64,000 nucleotides of DNA from Edaphobacillus lindanitolerans (GCF_900156305.1 NZ_FTPL01000001.1:992001-1056000); one strand, 5' to 3'; counted from the first letter of the stretch, positions 42,554-51,219 are shown. Notes: a model not told the origin generated them from the letters alone. A program made the numbers and translations.

Positions 42554-42695
42554 GAGTCACTACCTATCGACCGCGAGTCCCACCTTTCACTGGTGAGTCG
42601 CTACCAATCGTCCTCGAGTCGCTACCTATTGCCTTTGAGTCCCTACCACTCACTCCCGAGTCCCTACCTATTGCCTTTGAGTCCCTACCAACCTG
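42554..42695 (+). repeat. repeat array 3: seven units of the GAGTCCCTACC 21-nt repeat
   Basis: Units start at 42554, 42575, 42595, 42616, 42637, 42658 and 42679, with one spacing of 20 and the rest 21. Two units (42616 and 42658) share the variable part TATTGCCTTT, which points to unit duplication. The array begins 14 bases from the carrier's stop codon (42709, minus strand) and ends before the bidirectional terminator, so it is in the carrier's 3' UTR. Orientation matches arrays 1 and 2. Confidence 0.93.
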
Positions 42696-42708
42696 ATGCA
42701 GCGCTGAT

Positions 42709-43668
42709 TCACCCCCCGGCCACCCAAAGGTTCATCAGATAAATCATGCCCGGGATGGTGAGGAGTGCGGCGGCCGTCGAGCAGATGGTGACGAACGCCC
42801 CCATCTCTTCGTCCGCCGAATACTTGGCAAATAAGATCGACGATAGCGTCAGGGTCGGCATGGCCGCCTGGATCAGCAATATCTGCAGCATCAATCGATC
42901 CACGGACAGGCCGATTCCGACCAGGACCGCGAGCACAGGCAACAGAACGAGTTTGACGGTCACCGGGAGCCAGAGCGTATTTCGGGTCCCCGCAAGCCGG
43001 CCGGCGGCGGATGGCTGTCGAAGCAGGCTCATGATCATGATGCCGATGTAAAACATCGCAAGCGGTGCGGCAATTGCCGCGAGCCGGTCGAACAGGTCTG
43101 TGAGCAGATAAGGCGGCCGAAGGTTGAAGAACGCCAGGGTCAGCCCGATCACGATGGACAAGATCGGCACGTTCAGCATGGTCCGGAGCATGCCGAGGCC
43201 GACCTGTTTTTTCTGCTGCAGCAACAGGGCGCCGACCGTCCAGATGGTGAAATCAACACCCGCATCAAACATGGCGGCGTATAGTGCCCCTTCCGGCCCG
43301 AGCAGCACCGCACACAGCGGGATGCCGATGAATCCGGTGTTGCCGAGCCCCGATAGAATTGCGAGTTCCTTTGCCCGGTTCACCTTTTTATGAAATAGAA
43401 CCGCAAACAGATAGCCCAACCCGATGCCGGCCAGGTTGATGGCGATGGACACGAGGAATACGAAAATGATCTGCCCGAACAGGTCTCCACCGATGTCCAC
43501 CTGAAAAATACTCGACAGGATGATGCAAGGCATCCCGACATTCGTGATCAGGCTGATAAAAGCGTTTCTCGTATCTTCATTAAAGTTGAACGTCCTGCTC
43601 AGGATCACTCCGATTCCGATCATCAACGTGATGACCCCGATTGAGTGGAAGACGAGGCCCATCGTCAC
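42709..43668 (-). CDS. AEC-family (auxin efflux carrier-like) transporter
   Basis: A 319-residue membrane protein of the AEC family with about ten hydrophobic segments in two inverted halves. NVGMPCIILSSIF near residue 40, LGNTGFIGIPLCAVLLGPEGA near 110 and the C-terminal AAMPTLTLSSILFAKYSADEE are family motifs. Bacterial members include malonate and malate carriers and others of unknown substrate. The start is GTG at 43668, eight bases after GGGGGG. It lies 70 bases after the NhaC gene with a terminator between, so it is probably a separate unit. Confidence 0.88.
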   Translation of the reverse strand: MTMGLVFHSIGVITLMIGIGVILSRTFNFNEDTRNAFISLITNVGMPCIILSSIFQVDIGGDLFGQIIFVFLVSIAINLAGIGLGYLFAVLFHKKVNRAKELAILSGLGNTGFIGIPLCAVLLGPEGALYAAMFDAGVDFTIWTVGALLLQQKKQVGLGMLRTMLNVPILSIVIGLTLAFFNLRPPYLLTDLFDRLAAIAAPLAMFYIGIMIMSLLRQPSAAGRLAGTRNTLWLPVTVKLVLLPVLAVLVGIGLSVDRLMLQILLIQAAMPTLTLSSILFAKYSADEEMGAFVTICSTAAALLTIPGMIYLMNLWVAGG

Positions 43669-43690
43669 ATTGCATTCCCCCCATCATAAA

Positions 43691-43713
43691 GCACCGCGCT
43701 TCACACGCGGTGC
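43691..43713 (-). terminator. terminator of the nhaC-type gene
   Basis: GCACCGCG-cttcaca-CGCGGTGC stem-loop followed on the minus strand by TTTATGATGG. It lies 26 bases past the antiporter stop codon. Confidence 0.78.
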
Positions 43714-43738
43714 CCGTCTTCATATGCGCCAGCCAAAG

Positions 43739-45217
43739 TCAGACCGTTTTTTGAACGGCGAGATTCGCGGGTTCCCCTTTGTTCTCTTCCGTGCCTGCCT
43801 GCTCTTCCGGATCCGCTTTTTTGATTCCGATTCCGGTGAAGGCCAGGAGCATCGCAAAGACGATGCACAGATAACAGGAGACCGCCCACATCCAATAGTC
43901 ACCGGGGCCGACACCGAGGACTTCCAGATAGAAGATCCCGGAGACCCCCCACGGAACGAACGGGAGAATCATCGTTCCCGAGTCTTCCAATGTCCTGGAC
44001 AGGTTCAGGCGGCTGAGCCCCATCTTCGTATACGCATCCTTAAACAGGGTGCCGATCATGATGATCGAGATCGACGCGACCCCTGCAGTGAACACAAGTG
44101 CGAGGCTGCCTGCAATGGTTGCACCGATGAGCTGCCATGTTTTCTGGACTTTGCCCAGGAACGCCTCAAGGATCACATCCAGACAGCCGGAAACCTCCAT
44201 GATCCCCGCGAATGTGTAACCGCAGATGATTGTGACGGCAATTGTCGTCATGGAGAAAATCCCTCCGCGGACGAGCAGATTCGACACCGTATCGGAAATG
44301 GCGGATGGATCAAAGCCCGAGGCCTGTACCATCGACAGGTTAAATCCGTTTACCATGGACTGCATGCCATCCACAAGGTTGAATCCATTCGAAAACACTC
44401 CGACGATGACCGCAACAACAGCCGAAAGCAACATGATCGGCACAGTCGGCTTCCGCTTCAGCGCTCCCCAGATGATGATGATGAACGGCAGACACATGAA
44501 GAGATTCCAGTTGAAGATGCTGTCCAGCTGGCTCAGAATCGCCTGTATCCCAGAAGCATCCGCCTCCTGTCCGCCATACAGCTTCATGCCCACTACCAGG
44601 TAAACAATGATTCCCACGAGTGACGCCGGAACGGTCGTATAGAGCATGTGGCGGATATGGTCGAACAAGTTCACGCGGCAGACGAGCGGCGCCAGATTGG
44701 TCGTATCCGACAGAGGGGACATTTTATCGCCGAACACACCGCCGGCAATGACGGCGCCGGCCGCCATGCCAAGCGGGATGCCGAGTTGTGCCGCAACGCC
44801 CATCAGCGCGACGCCTGCAGTGGCTGTCGATCCCCATGCAGTGCCGGTGGCCGTTGAGACGACCGCCACGATGATGAACGCGGTCACGAGGAAGAAGGAC
44901 GGATTGATGACCTTCAGCCCGAAGTAGATCAGCATCGGCACAGTGCCCGAGAAGATCCAGCTGCCGATGACAATCCCGACTGCAAAAAGAATGAAGACTG
45001 CCGGCATGACATTGCCGAGGCGGACGGCGATCCCCCGTTCCATTTCATCCCAGCTGAGCCCGACGCGCCAGCCGATGAACGCCGCGTAGGCCGCCGATAC
45101 CAAAAGCAAAATCTGTATGCCAATGCCGTAGACGCCAAACCCCACGCCTATGACGGCCCCCATCACGAGCAAGCATGAAACGGCTTCCCAAATTGTCGGT
45201 CTGCGTTTAGTGCGCAT
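43739..45217 (-). CDS. nhaC: Na+/H+ antiporter NhaC family protein
   Basis: A 492-residue NhaC-family carrier with about 12 hydrophobic segments. TIWEAVSCLLVMGAVIGVGF begins the membrane part. GTAWGSTATAGVALMG and GGVFGDKMSPLSDTTNLAP near residue 190 are the family signatures, mirrored by AGVASISIIMIGTLFKDAY in the second half. The ATG at 45217 follows GGAGGGGGAGCGGG. Despite the family name, several NhaC members exchange organic acids or amino acids (for example malate-lactate). Pairing with an opine dehydrogenase gene overlapping its leader suggests movement of an opine-type or amino acid substrate (inference). Confidence 0.9.
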   Translation of the reverse strand: MRTKRRPTIWEAVSCLLVMGAVIGVGFGVYGIGIQILLLVSAAYAAFIGWRVGLSWDEMERGIAVRLGNVMPAVFILFAVGIVIGSWIFSGTVPMLIYFGLKVINPSFFLVTAFIIVAVVSTATGTAWGSTATAGVALMGVAAQLGIPLGMAAGAVIAGGVFGDKMSPLSDTTNLAPLVCRVNLFDHIRHMLYTTVPASLVGIIVYLVVGMKLYGGQEADASGIQAILSQLDSIFNWNLFMCLPFIIIIWGALKRKPTVPIMLLSAVVAVIVGVFSNGFNLVDGMQSMVNGFNLSMVQASGFDPSAISDTVSNLLVRGGIFSMTTIAVTIICGYTFAGIMEVSGCLDVILEAFLGKVQKTWQLIGATIAGSLALVFTAGVASISIIMIGTLFKDAYTKMGLSRLNLSRTLEDSGTMILPFVPWGVSGIFYLEVLGVGPGDYWMWAVSCYLCIVFAMLLAFTGIGIKKADPEEQAGTEENKGEPANLAVQKTV

Positions 45218-45237
45218 CAGTTCCCGCTCCCCCTCCA

Positions 45238-46332
45238 TCAAACTTCTGAAATCATCTCGTTGACCGTCAGTCCGTCAAACCCGAGCTTTTTCAGAGTGAG
45301 CCCTTCTTCATAAAAATTGCGTTTCAGCAACGTTCCGCCCAATGTGATGACTGCATCGATGTTCGGCGTCGGGACACCTGACGCCTTGCCAAGATCCGAC
45401 CACAATACGAGACCGCTCGAAATGTCTTCAGTAAAGTAACGGCCCGTGACGCTGACCGGACCTTTGATCTGCGTGAACACTTCGCTTTTATTGAATAGTG
45501 TCTGCAGGTCTTCCCGGTCATTATCAAAATAACCCCGGTTGTACCGGGCTTCCACCGCTCCCTCGACCTTCAGCCCGAACGCTTTGCCGAGGGCGAGCCG
45601 CTCCTGCTCGATGGCACGGAGCACATTCACCGTATGTTCCGTGATGCCCTCCCTGTAGAGCCAGAACTCACCCCCGGAATAGTCGATCCGCCCCGCATTC
45701 AGCAGGCTCGGCCCGGGATGGACTTCCGGATTCCCGTTCTCCAGCGTCGTCTGCCAGATGTTCTCCGCAGGGACGAGGCAGTCGTACAACTGGGAACAGA
45801 TCTCTAGCAAAGCACCTGTGTCCTCTGCCGGATAAGCAGAAAAGAACAGCTTTTTAACCCGGAGGGACATCTCCGCAACCGCCTCTTCCGGGAATGCCCG
45901 GGTTCCATAAGTCAGGGAATTCGTCTCGCCGATTTTGATGCGGGTCTCAATTCCCAGTTCCCGTGCGCGTCTTACGAATCGAACACAGCCCATTGCCGCC
46001 GCTCCGTTCAGGAAAACGACCTGATCTTCGGTCAATAAAGGCGCCAGCAGCTCGGCGAATGACTCAATCGCAAAACCCGGAACCGTCAGCATGACCACCT
46101 CTGCGCCGGACACCGCCTCTTTCAGATCGGTCGTCACGACTGAGACGGGATGGAAGGACTCCCCCTCAAGCGTCTTCAGAAGGACACCGCCTTTTTCCCG
46201 GATTCCATCCAGATTCGAGGCGAATTGAGGCGTTTCATACAGCCGGACATCAAAGCCCCGGCCGGACAGATCCCCCGCTGCGGTGATGCCCCCGTTGCCT
46301 GCTCCCAATATCGCAACCGCTTTCACATTCAT
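45238..46332 (-). CDS. NAD(P)-dependent opine (octopine/nopaline) dehydrogenase family protein
   Basis: A 364-residue opine dehydrogenase. The N-terminal Rossmann domain has VAILGAGNGGITAAGDLSGRG near residue 5. The C-terminal opine-dehydrogenase domain has NGNPEVHPGPSLLNAG, which carries the conserved His near residue 202, then GGEFWLYREGITEHTVNVL. The family reductively condenses an amino acid with a 2-oxo acid to an N-(carboxyalkyl) amino acid, or runs the reverse. No nicotianamine-synthase-like gene is nearby, so a staphylopine-type metallophore is unlikely. It is divergent from a LysR regulator and co-transcribed with the NhaC-type carrier. Confidence 0.88.
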   Translation of the reverse strand: MNVKAVAILGAGNGGITAAGDLSGRGFDVRLYETPQFASNLDGIREKGGVLLKTLEGESFHPVSVVTTDLKEAVSGAEVVMLTVPGFAIESFAELLAPLLTEDQVVFLNGAAAMGCVRFVRRARELGIETRIKIGETNSLTYGTRAFPEEAVAEMSLRVKKLFFSAYPAEDTGALLEICSQLYDCLVPAENIWQTTLENGNPEVHPGPSLLNAGRIDYSGGEFWLYREGITEHTVNVLRAIEQERLALGKAFGLKVEGAVEARYNRGYFDNDREDLQTLFNKSEVFTQIKGPVSVTGRYFTEDISSGLVLWSDLGKASGVPTPNIDAVITLGGTLLKRNFYEEGLTLKKLGFDGLTVNEMISEV

Positions 46333-46424
46333 GGATAACTCCCCTTATTAATTTGACTTGAACAATTTTTCTTAATATTATAGGAGCCTATACTACATGT
46401 AAAATATATAATTAAACTAGTCAC

Positions 46425-46439
46425 TATACATCTCGTATA
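46425..46439. promoter_or_regulatory. candidate LysR-type operator (TATAC-N5-GTATA)
   Basis: TATAC-atctc-GTATA is a 15-base dyad of the T-N11-A kind bound by LysR-type regulators. It lies in the 119-bp divergent region between the opine dehydrogenase and LysR genes, 18 bases before the LysR start. Confidence 0.55.
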
Positions 46440-46457
46440 TAGAAGGGGGGATTGCGA

Positions 46458-47378
46458 TTGGATCTGGAAAAAGTACGATATTTCGTCCGTGTGGTCGAGG
46501 AGGGGTCGGTTTCCAAAGCAGCCGTCTCCCTGAACATGACCCAGCCGCCCCTCAGCATCTCGATCCGAAAACTGGAAGAAGAACTCGGGGTACCGCTCTT
46601 TTTCAGACAGGGAAACCGCCTGATCTTAAATGAAACCGGTCAATACTTCTACAAGCGGAGCAAGGAACTGCTCTTTTCGGCGGATGCCCTCCAGGTAGAG
46701 ATGAAGGAGCGGATCATGGGCAAACGCGGAGAAGTGACCGTCGGCTGCTCGACAATCGCCAACCTCACCATCATCCCGGAAGTCGTAAAGCGGCTGCGCG
46801 ACCGGGATTACCGGATCACGGTCCGGGTGATGGAAGGAAACACCGCCTATATTCTCGATCAGCTCCGGCAGCACCGGATGGACATCGGGCTGATCGGCAA
46901 TACATTTGACAGAGCCGACCTGAATCTGACCGCCCTCCTGACCGGTCCGGTATACGCCGCCCTCCCGCCGGGCCACCCGCTCAGCGGAAGAGACCAGGTC
47001 AACCTGCATGAGCTGCAGCACGATGACTTCCTCATGCCCTACACCTCGATTGGACTCGGAATCGCCGACTATATAATGGAGGAATGCAGCGAGCAGGAGT
47101 TCGAACCATCGATCATCTATTGGGGCGCGGAAACTTTCCCTATGCTGGAAATGGTGAAGAAAGGCCTGGGCGTTGCGTTTGTCCCCGCCCTCCTGCTCCA
47201 TATTCACGGAGTTGACCTGCCACCGCTTGCGCGGATCGACAGCCCATCCGTCAGCTCAAAGCTAAACCTGGTCACGCTGAAAAACGGCGCCAGGCAGGAA
47301 GCCGCCAAACGTTTCCTCGAAGTCACCGAAGAAGTGATTGCCGAACTGAAGCAGAGCACCACATCGGCCATTCGGTGA
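46458..47378 (+). CDS. LysR-family transcriptional regulator
   Basis: A 306-residue LysR regulator. The N-terminal winged helix is clear (YFVRVVEEGSVSKAAVSLNM, then TQPPLSISIRKLEEELGVPLFFR). The C-terminal effector domain begins near residue 90 (GEVTVGCSTIANLTIIPEV). I chose TTG at 46458, about eight bases after AAGGGGGG; the TTG at 46452 abuts that site. Divergent orientation to the opine dehydrogenase-NhaC pair makes that pair its probable target, with an opine or related amino acid as co-inducer (inference). Confidence 0.9.
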   Translation: MDLEKVRYFVRVVEEGSVSKAAVSLNMTQPPLSISIRKLEEELGVPLFFRQGNRLILNETGQYFYKRSKELLFSADALQVEMKERIMGKRGEVTVGCSTIANLTIIPEVVKRLRDRDYRITVRVMEGNTAYILDQLRQHRMDIGLIGNTFDRADLNLTALLTGPVYAALPPGHPLSGRDQVNLHELQHDDFLMPYTSIGLGIADYIMEECSEQEFEPSIIYWGAETFPMLEMVKKGLGVAFVPALLLHIHGVDLPPLARIDSPSVSSKLNLVTLKNGARQEAAKRFLEVTEEVIAELKQSTTSAIR

Positions 47379-47414
47379 CTTTGCACAGTTCCTTCTAAAT
47401 TCAATCAAAGAGAA

Positions 47415-47446
47415 ACCCCTGCTCAGCCAATTGGCTGGGCAGGGGT
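47415..47446 (+). terminator. terminator of the LysR gene
   Basis: ACCCCTGCtCAGCCAA pairs with TTGGCTGgGCAGGGGT (47415-47446), a 16-bp stem almost without loop, followed by GCTTTAATAT. It may work in both directions, since the minus strand continues TTTCTCTTT after the stem. The next 116 bases to the acetoacetyl-CoA synthetase stop hold nothing I can identify. Confidence 0.82.
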
Positions 47447-47562
47447 GCTTTAATATATGGAAGGATCCCGAGCTGTTATCTGCTGGTGATTTGGTTGGAC
47501 TCCTTAAAACGTGTGCTGAAGCATTCGGATTAACTTTTATTAATGAAAAAGGACTCATTCCC

Positions 47563-49557
47563 TCACGAAAACAACTTCTCCGTCCGCTCCGCTTCCAACT
47601 CCTTCGCCAGTTCCAGGAAGAATGGCAAGGACTCCGGGTTGCTCATGGAGTCTGCGTTAATCACGCGTTCTGCCTCAAATCCAAGCAGCAGCTTCCGGAT
47701 GGGGACCTCCAACTTTTTCCCGTTCAGCGTTTTGGGGATGTCTTCAACTTGGTAGATCCGGTCCGGGGCAAATCGCGGGGACAGCTGCTCCCGGATTTCC
47801 TGCTTGATCCGCGCTTCCAGGTCCTCGTTCAGTTCTGCTCCTTCTTTCAAAACGACGAACAGCAGCAGGGATGCACTTTTCCCGATGACTTCCAGATCGA
47901 TGACGAGGCTGTCGAACACTTCATCGACGCCGGCGATGACCCGGTACAGGTCGCTCGTACCCATCCGGACGCCGGATCGGTTGATGGTGGAGTCGGACCG
48001 GCCGTAAATGATGCATCTTCCTTCTCCGTCGATCTTGATCCAGTCGCCGTGTTTCCAGATGCCCGGGTAGTGATCGAAGTAGCTTTCGTGGTACCGCTCG
48101 TTTCCTTCGTCTCCCCAGAAATAGAGCGGCATGCTCGGCATCGGCTTCGTCACGACGAGTTCGCCCACTTCGTCTATCAGGGAATTCCCCTCTTCATCAA
48201 ACGCATCCGCCGCCACGCCGAGTGACCTCCCCTGGATCTCCCCGATGCGCACCGGCTCGATCGGGACGCCGCCCACGAACGCGGCACTGATGTCTGTTCC
48301 GCCGCTGACCGAGACGAGCCACACATCCGATTTCACGTGTTCGTAGATCCACTCGTAGCCGTCTGCCGTCAGAGGTGCACCAGTGGAAAATACCGATCTG
48401 AGCTTGTGAAGATCATACTTTTCCTTCGGTCGGGCGTCGATTTTCGCGGAGGCGGCGATAAACGGTGCGCTCGTCCCGAAGAAGGTGATGCCCGTTTCTT
48501 CGGCGAGTTCCCAGAGGATGCCCCAGTCCGGAGACGACGGGCTGCCGTCATACAGGACGATGGTCGGGCAGGCCAGCCAGCTCCCGATCAGCAGGTTCCA
48601 CATGATCCAGCCGGTCGAGGAGAACCAGAAGACGACATCGTCAGGTCCCAGATCATGCTGGATTGCCATCAATTTCTTATGCTCCAGCACGATGCCTCCG
48701 TGGCTATGGACGATCGGCTTCGGAAGGCCGGTCGTGCCGGAAGAATAGACGATCCAAAGCGGATGGTCGAACGGCATCGGTTCGGCAGCAAGCGGGACGT
48801 CCTCTTCAAGCAGCTCCTCCCAGGCCATGTAGGATTCCGGGACTCCTTCCCCGATGTACGGGACGAATACGGCCTGCTTCACAGTCGGCAATTGTTTCCG
48901 GATCTCTTCCACATCGCTCCGCTTGTCGAATGTCTTCCCGTTATAGGAATATCCGTCCACCGCGATGAACACGACGGGTTCAATCTGACCGAACCGGGTG
49001 ATGACGCTCTTCGATCCGAAATCAGGCGAGCAGATGGACCAGACGGCACCGACGCTGGCCGTCGCCAGAAAGGCAATCGCCGCCTCCGGGATATTCGGCA
49101 GATAGGCGGCCACCCGGTCTCCGGCCTTCACACCCATGTCCTTCAGCTTTTTCGCGACAGAGGCGACCTGTTTCTCCAGTTCGCCCCAGCTGATCGAACG
49201 GGTCGGCGTTGATTCCGAACGGAAGTAAAGCGCCGTCTGGCCCGGGTTCCGCTCCGAGAAGATGTTCTCGGTGAAGTTCAGCGTGGCACCGGAAAACCAC
49301 TTCGCCCCGATCATGGAGTCCCCCTGCAGGACGTTCGAATAAGACCGATTGCCGGCCACTCCGCAATACTGCCAGATGCTTTCCCAGAATGGTTCGAGCT
49401 CGTCCACCGACCACTTCCACAGCTCGGTGTAATCCTTCGCCTGCACGCCTTTTTCCTTCTTCAGCCAGTCCATATAATCCGTCATCACCGATTTCTCGAT
49501 CCGCTCTCCTGACGGCGTCCAGATGACTTTTCCCTGTGTGTTCCCCGTCATATCCAC
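47563..49557 (-). CDS. acsA: acetoacetate-CoA ligase (acetoacetyl-CoA synthetase)
   Basis: A 664-residue member of the ANL adenylating superfamily that converts acetoacetate, ATP and CoA to acetoacetyl-CoA. LWIVYSSGTTGLPKPIVHSHGG is the phosphate loop near residue 272. WFSSTGWIMWNLLIG follows, then GTDISAAFVGG and the C-terminal catalytic Lys region KTLNGKKLEVPIRKLLLG. The N-terminal WKWSVDELEPFWESIW and length are typical of acetoacetyl-CoA rather than acetyl-CoA synthetases. It lies 11 bases after an MFS carrier gene. The pair under a TetR regulator implies import and use of acetoacetate or another ketone body (inference). A decayed second copy lies at 52855. AacS is an equivalent name. Confidence 0.93.
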   Translation of the reverse strand: MDMTGNTQGKVIWTPSGERIEKSVMTDYMDWLKKEKGVQAKDYTELWKWSVDELEPFWESIWQYCGVAGNRSYSNVLQGDSMIGAKWFSGATLNFTENIFSERNPGQTALYFRSESTPTRSISWGELEKQVASVAKKLKDMGVKAGDRVAAYLPNIPEAAIAFLATASVGAVWSICSPDFGSKSVITRFGQIEPVVFIAVDGYSYNGKTFDKRSDVEEIRKQLPTVKQAVFVPYIGEGVPESYMAWEELLEEDVPLAAEPMPFDHPLWIVYSSGTTGLPKPIVHSHGGIVLEHKKLMAIQHDLGPDDVVFWFSSTGWIMWNLLIGSWLACPTIVLYDGSPSSPDWGILWELAEETGITFFGTSAPFIAASAKIDARPKEKYDLHKLRSVFSTGAPLTADGYEWIYEHVKSDVWLVSVSGGTDISAAFVGGVPIEPVRIGEIQGRSLGVAADAFDEEGNSLIDEVGELVVTKPMPSMPLYFWGDEGNERYHESYFDHYPGIWKHGDWIKIDGEGRCIIYGRSDSTINRSGVRMGTSDLYRVIAGVDEVFDSLVIDLEVIGKSASLLLFVVLKEGAELNEDLEARIKQEIREQLSPRFAPDRIYQVEDIPKTLNGKKLEVPIRKLLLGFEAERVINADSMSNPESLPFFLELAKELEAERTEKLFS

Positions 49558-49567
49558 TTACCTCCTC

Positions 49568-50881
49568 TTAAACCAATGCCTTTGCCTTGATCACTTCTCT
49601 TTTAGCGATGTTCTTTTCCAGTTTAAGCGACAGCAGCGTGATCGCGCCGACCACGAGCATGCCGGAAAGGATGAACATCCCCTGCTGCAGCGTCACCATT
49701 CCCAAAATCATCGGCCCGACAAATCCGCCGAGCGCGGCGAATGAATTCACAAGCGCAATGCCGACCGGTGCCGTGCTTTTCGTGAAGAAGAACGTCATAT
49801 AAGCGAAGAAGCATCCGGTGAATCCGTAAAGTCCGAAGGAAGTGATCGTCAGCATGAACACGACCGGGAGAACGGAACTCGATAGGCCGCAGCCGATGAA
49901 CCCGGCGATCGCGATCAGGAAACCGAACATCAGATGGGCCTTATGTGCCCCCGTCCGGTCGGCGTTCCAGCCGAAGAACAGAATCGCCGGGATGCCGACC
50001 AGAGACGGAATCATCGCCAGCCAGCCGATCTCCATATTCGTGGTGGTGCTCACGGACAGCGACTTGATGATCGTTGGCAGCCAGAACGATAATCCGTAAA
50101 CCGCACTGTATCCGGCAAAGTAAAAGAGGGACAGCTTCCATACCCGGAGATCCTTGATCATCTCGAGCTTCGACACTTTATTGATCGAAGAAGAGACTTT
50201 CTGCTCTGCCGCAAGTTCACCCTCCAGCCAGTCCTTCTCCTCATCCGTAAGCCACTTCGCATCCGCCGGCCGGTTGGTCAAATAGAACAGGACGACGATT
50301 CCGAGCACGACGGCTGGAATCCCTTCCAGGATGAACATCCAGCGCCAGCCTTCCATCCCGGCCCACGCAATATTGTCGATGATCCAAGTGGATAAAGGCG
50401 CGCCGATGATCCCGCCGATCGGCAGGGCCAGGAGAAGCACGGCCGTCGCCCGTCCCCGCTCGGACGAACGGAACCAGTACGTCAGGTACAGGATGATGCC
50501 CGGGAAGAAACCGGCCTCTGCCACCCCGAGGAGGAACCGGAGAATATACAGATGGGCGGCGGACTGCGCAAAACCGGTCAGGATGATGACGATCCCCCAG
50601 GTGACCATGATGCGCATGATCCATAGCTTCGCCCCCACCTTGCTCATGATCATGTTGCTCGGAACTTCAAAGAAGAAATAACCGATGAAGAAAATGCCGG
50701 ACAGCAGACCGAACACTTCGGCGGTCAAGGCCAAATCCGCATTCATTTCCAGTGCGGCGTACCCCAGATTGACCCGGTCCAGATAAGCAATGACATACAG
50801 CAGCAGAATAAACGGCAAAATCCGTTTCATCGTCTTGGAAACCGTGCTTTTCTCAATTCTATTGACTTCCGCCTGGTTCAA
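49568..50881 (-). CDS. MFS transporter, anion:cation symporter (phthalate/tartrate permease-like) family
   Basis: A 437-residue major facilitator with 12 hydrophobic segments. ILLLYVIAYLDRVNLGYAALEM is the first-helix signature of the ACS family, FFEVPSNMIMSKVGAKLWI is the loop 2-3 motif and LLGVAEAGFFPGIILYLTYWF is helix 5. These carriers import organic acid anions. I chose TTG at 50881, eight bases after AGGGGG. A frame open to 51184 has an additional 101 residues with no transporter features and overlaps the operators. Probably brings in the acid activated by the downstream ligase. Confidence 0.9.
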   Translation of the reverse strand: MNQAEVNRIEKSTVSKTMKRILPFILLLYVIAYLDRVNLGYAALEMNADLALTAEVFGLLSGIFFIGYFFFEVPSNMIMSKVGAKLWIMRIMVTWGIVIILTGFAQSAAHLYILRFLLGVAEAGFFPGIILYLTYWFRSSERGRATAVLLLALPIGGIIGAPLSTWIIDNIAWAGMEGWRWMFILEGIPAVVLGIVVLFYLTNRPADAKWLTDEEKDWLEGELAAEQKVSSSINKVSKLEMIKDLRVWKLSLFYFAGYSAVYGLSFWLPTIIKSLSVSTTTNMEIGWLAMIPSLVGIPAILFFGWNADRTGAHKAHLMFGFLIAIAGFIGCGLSSSVLPVVFMLTITSFGLYGFTGCFFAYMTFFFTKSTAPVGIALVNSFAALGGFVGPMILGMVTLQQGMFILSGMLVVGAITLLSLKLEKNIAKREVIKAKALV

Positions 50882-51081
50882 TGCGATTTCCCCCTCGTTC
50901 TGAATTCTTTTTAACCCATCCCGGTGACTGTTGCATCCCATCGGCAATACTGATTTCTCCCCTGCATTGCAGGAACGGAAGTAAGGGCACTTTAGCCTTT
51001 CTAATTGAAAAGGCATGTTGGCTGTCCCGCCTGTCCCGCTCCCTTCAACTCCTCCCCTTTGCTCGGTCTCCTCCATTGGAA

Positions 51082-51095
51082 TGGAACCGTTTTCA
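51082..51095. promoter_or_regulatory. near-consensus cre box in the MFS gene 5' UTR
   Basis: TGAAAACGGTTCCA (minus strand) matches the CcpA consensus TGWNANCGNTNWCA except at one W position. It is between the promoter region and the MFS start, the usual place for a roadblock site. Confidence 0.45.
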
Positions 51096-51134
51096 ACAGT
51101 CTTTACAAGGTTGCCAAATTCCGAAATAATAAAG

Positions 51135-51184
51135 AGACCGTAGTCTGTAACTAATAAAATGACAGACCATAGTCTGCTTGTCAA
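51135..51184. promoter_or_regulatory. twin palindromic TetR operators and MFS promoter
   Basis: AGACCGTAGTCT (51135-51146) and CAGACCATAGTCTG (51163-51176) are two AGAC-N4-GTCT dyads with centres 29 bp apart. A minus-strand -35 box TTGACA (51184-51179) places the second dyad inside the spacer of the MFS-ligase promoter; the -10 is weak (CATTTTAT region). Binding would repress both this operon and the divergent TetR gene. Confidence 0.8.
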
Positions 51185-51219
51185 TGAATTAATTAAATTA
51201 TTCCGAAAGATGTGATTAT

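Noticed and set aside
42503-42742. 79-codon plus-strand frame across repeat array 3
   Set aside because: It begins inside the brnQ terminator hairpin, has no ribosome site and ends inside the AEC carrier gene.
45238-46332. Staphylopine-type metallophore locus suggested by the opine dehydrogenase
   Set aside because: There is no nicotianamine-synthase-like gene, no metal ABC importer and no metallophore exporter beside it.
47431-48225. Plus-strand frame whose first part (47447-47562) looks somewhat protein-like
   Set aside because: It starts inside the LysR terminator and then runs antisense through the acetoacetyl-CoA synthetase gene; nothing recognisable remains in the 116-base gap itself.
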